This document shows positions 62,910-64,000 of a DNA stretch of 64,000 nt, piece by piece. The notes under the pieces were generated by a model. It had not been told where the DNA came from. It saw only the letters and a program-made list of their open reading frames with translations, and made no database searches. Each line of letters starts with the position of its first letter. Within the stretch, counting starts at the first letter, position 1. This DNA comes from Antedon mediterranea (Eukaryota > Echinodermata > Crinoidea > Comatulida > Antedonidae), in NCBI RefSeq assembly GCF_964355755.1, contig NC_092672.1:36020501-36084500 (forward strand), written 5' to 3'. The position numbers and the translations under genes were made by a program.

Positions 62910-63221
62910 TTGACACCTGAATTTACCACTGAATTTACCACTGAATATGATGGTCATTATGCTCATTTCCATTTTGTTTTACTAAATCTGTCCAAATATT
63001 ATATTGGTGAGGTGAAGTGGCCAGACGAACTGACCAATTGTAGTTGTGGGTTGTCGCATCGCGTTATATGCCACAGAAACTTTGACGAACTGTATAAGTT
63101 GTCACACGGTTACACACCCTTCGCGGACGGCGTTCAAAGACGAATAATAATGGCTCAGGTTTTGTACGCGCGCGTAATGTTTGTGTGTCGCGTCACTGCT
63201 GTCACTGAAATTGACGATTGA
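62910..63221 (+). other. Unassigned open frame near a MITE-2 copy
   Basis: Stop-free frame in a GC-richer patch, with no ATG near its start (it opens with TTG-ACA). The second half reads as ordinary protein (LYKLSHGYTPFADGVQRR, then VMFVCRV). No family could be assigned. It might be an internal exon or a decayed one. The beginning partly overlaps duplicated GAATTTACCACT words. Confidence 0.12.
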
Positions 63222-63880
63222 CGTAATCAATATTATAATTTGATTTGTTCGAAAATGGTCGTTGGATGCAAACATAATGAAATCAGCCATTCGGTAAAAA
63301 TGAGACCAAGAATAGCAAGTACGTACGTATTGTTGTATTGATTATAGAGAGGTGATAATCCATCCATCTAGAATCAGTTAGTTAATTCGACTGTAAATAA
63401 TATTGCCATACAAACACCGACATTACACAGACAGAGCGTACTTTAAGTTCATATACTTAAGAATAATTGTATTCAAATAAGAGTGTTTTAATTTTCATGC
63501 CTTGTAAGTTGTATAGGCCTAAATGGTTTATTTTGCTTTCCCTCGTGGAGTTCTACCAGATTCCTATTGTCTTTGTATTATAGTGCGGCAATTGTGTGAT
63601 GTCAGAAATCACAGTAAGACTAACACTAACAGTTGGTATAGTACTATGAATGTATAAACATGAGTAAAATAATTTTAAGACTAACAGTAGGCTACAGTAC
63701 TATGAATGTAAACAAGATCGAAAAAAATATCAAAAAAATAATAATATTTGAGGTTAATTAAACAACTATCATCATGAAGATGAATGTGCTGATAAAGATT
63801 ATGTAAATAATGATCGTGATAATGACGGCTACATGAATATGGATGATATAAACGTAAACCTATAGGTAACTATTAGTATT

Positions 63881-64000
63881 ATGGAGGAATTTAAAATATC
63901 GCCCTGCCTTAAGCCAGCTCGAGCGTTAGAACAACTTCAGGAAAAGGAAAAGGAAGCGCCGTCTGAAATTAGTTTCGATCCAATGAGCTGGTTTACATTT
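63881..64000 (+). CDS. Possible first exon of an unidentified gene, cut by the window edge
   Basis: ATG at 63881 opens a frame of 40 codons that runs off the window; an in-frame TAG lies 18 nt upstream. The peptide starts MEEFKISPCLKPARALEQLQ, continues with a charged EKEKEAPSE stretch and ends SFDPMSWFTF. Its composition looks more like real protein than the other frames of this region. I do not recognise the family; it is not a T-box N-terminus that I know. It could be chance. Confidence 0.3.
   Translation, partial: MEEFKISPCLKPARALEQLQEKEKEAPSEISFDPMSWFTF

Larger units (their letters stand above)
61196..63880. other. Downstream non-coding region, part 2
   Basis: AT-rich. It holds the short MITE-2 copy at 62784, a CRE palindrome at 62340 and the unassigned frame at 62910-63221. 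Otherwise I see nothing. Confidence 0.55.

Noticed and set aside
1-64000. tRNA, rRNA, known microRNA or CRISPR content
   Set aside because: I scanned for tRNA B-box words, several well-known conserved microRNA sequences and regularly spaced repeats; nothing convincing was found. The tandem arrays have no spacers.

Overview
The window is AT-rich (roughly one third G+C, judged by eye) animal nuclear DNA with long introns, many local tandem duplications and several families of small inverted-repeat elements. The only gene I can identify with certainty is a T-box transcription factor of the Tbx2/3 class. Its protein keeps the Tbx2/3 N-terminal MAY block, the full T-box and the C-terminal NELQSIQ block, but lacks the long alanine runs of vertebrate homologues. 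With the compact protein and the AT-rich, repeat-scattered DNA, this suggests a marine invertebrate deuterostome. An echinoderm is my best guess, but the sequence does not prove it.

Layout. Positions 1-37,850 form a gene-poor upstream region. It holds tandem repeats, at least three small inverted-repeat element families and a few GC-richer islands that could be regulatory. A CCAAT/TATA-like promoter candidate lies at 37,857-37,945. The Tbx2/3 gene runs on the plus strand from an ATG at 38,158 to a stop at 55,846. It has six coding exons (38158-38519, 42099-42366, 49046-49192, 52275-52351, 54584-54720, 54972-55846) and predicts 621 residues. All five introns are GT-AG and every junction keeps the frame. 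A long 3' UTR probably follows, with the first AATAAA at 57,289. Positions 57,310-63,880 are again non-coding and repeat-bearing. The last 120 bases hold an open ATG-initiated frame that may be the first exon of a second, unidentified gene.

How it fits together. This is a single developmental-regulator locus: one DNA-binding repressor-type gene with large introns and a gene-poor upstream flank, as expected of a gene controlled by distant elements. Intron 5 and the 3' part of intron 1 were built by tandem duplication, and intron 5 seems to retain a dead copy of its own splice acceptor. I found no tRNA, rRNA, CRISPR, operon, viral gene or autonomous transposon. I also found no convincing new multi-gene system. 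The most unusual signals are the repeat families, the strong excess of the palindromes AGGCCT and TGACGTCA, and the duplicated intron 5.
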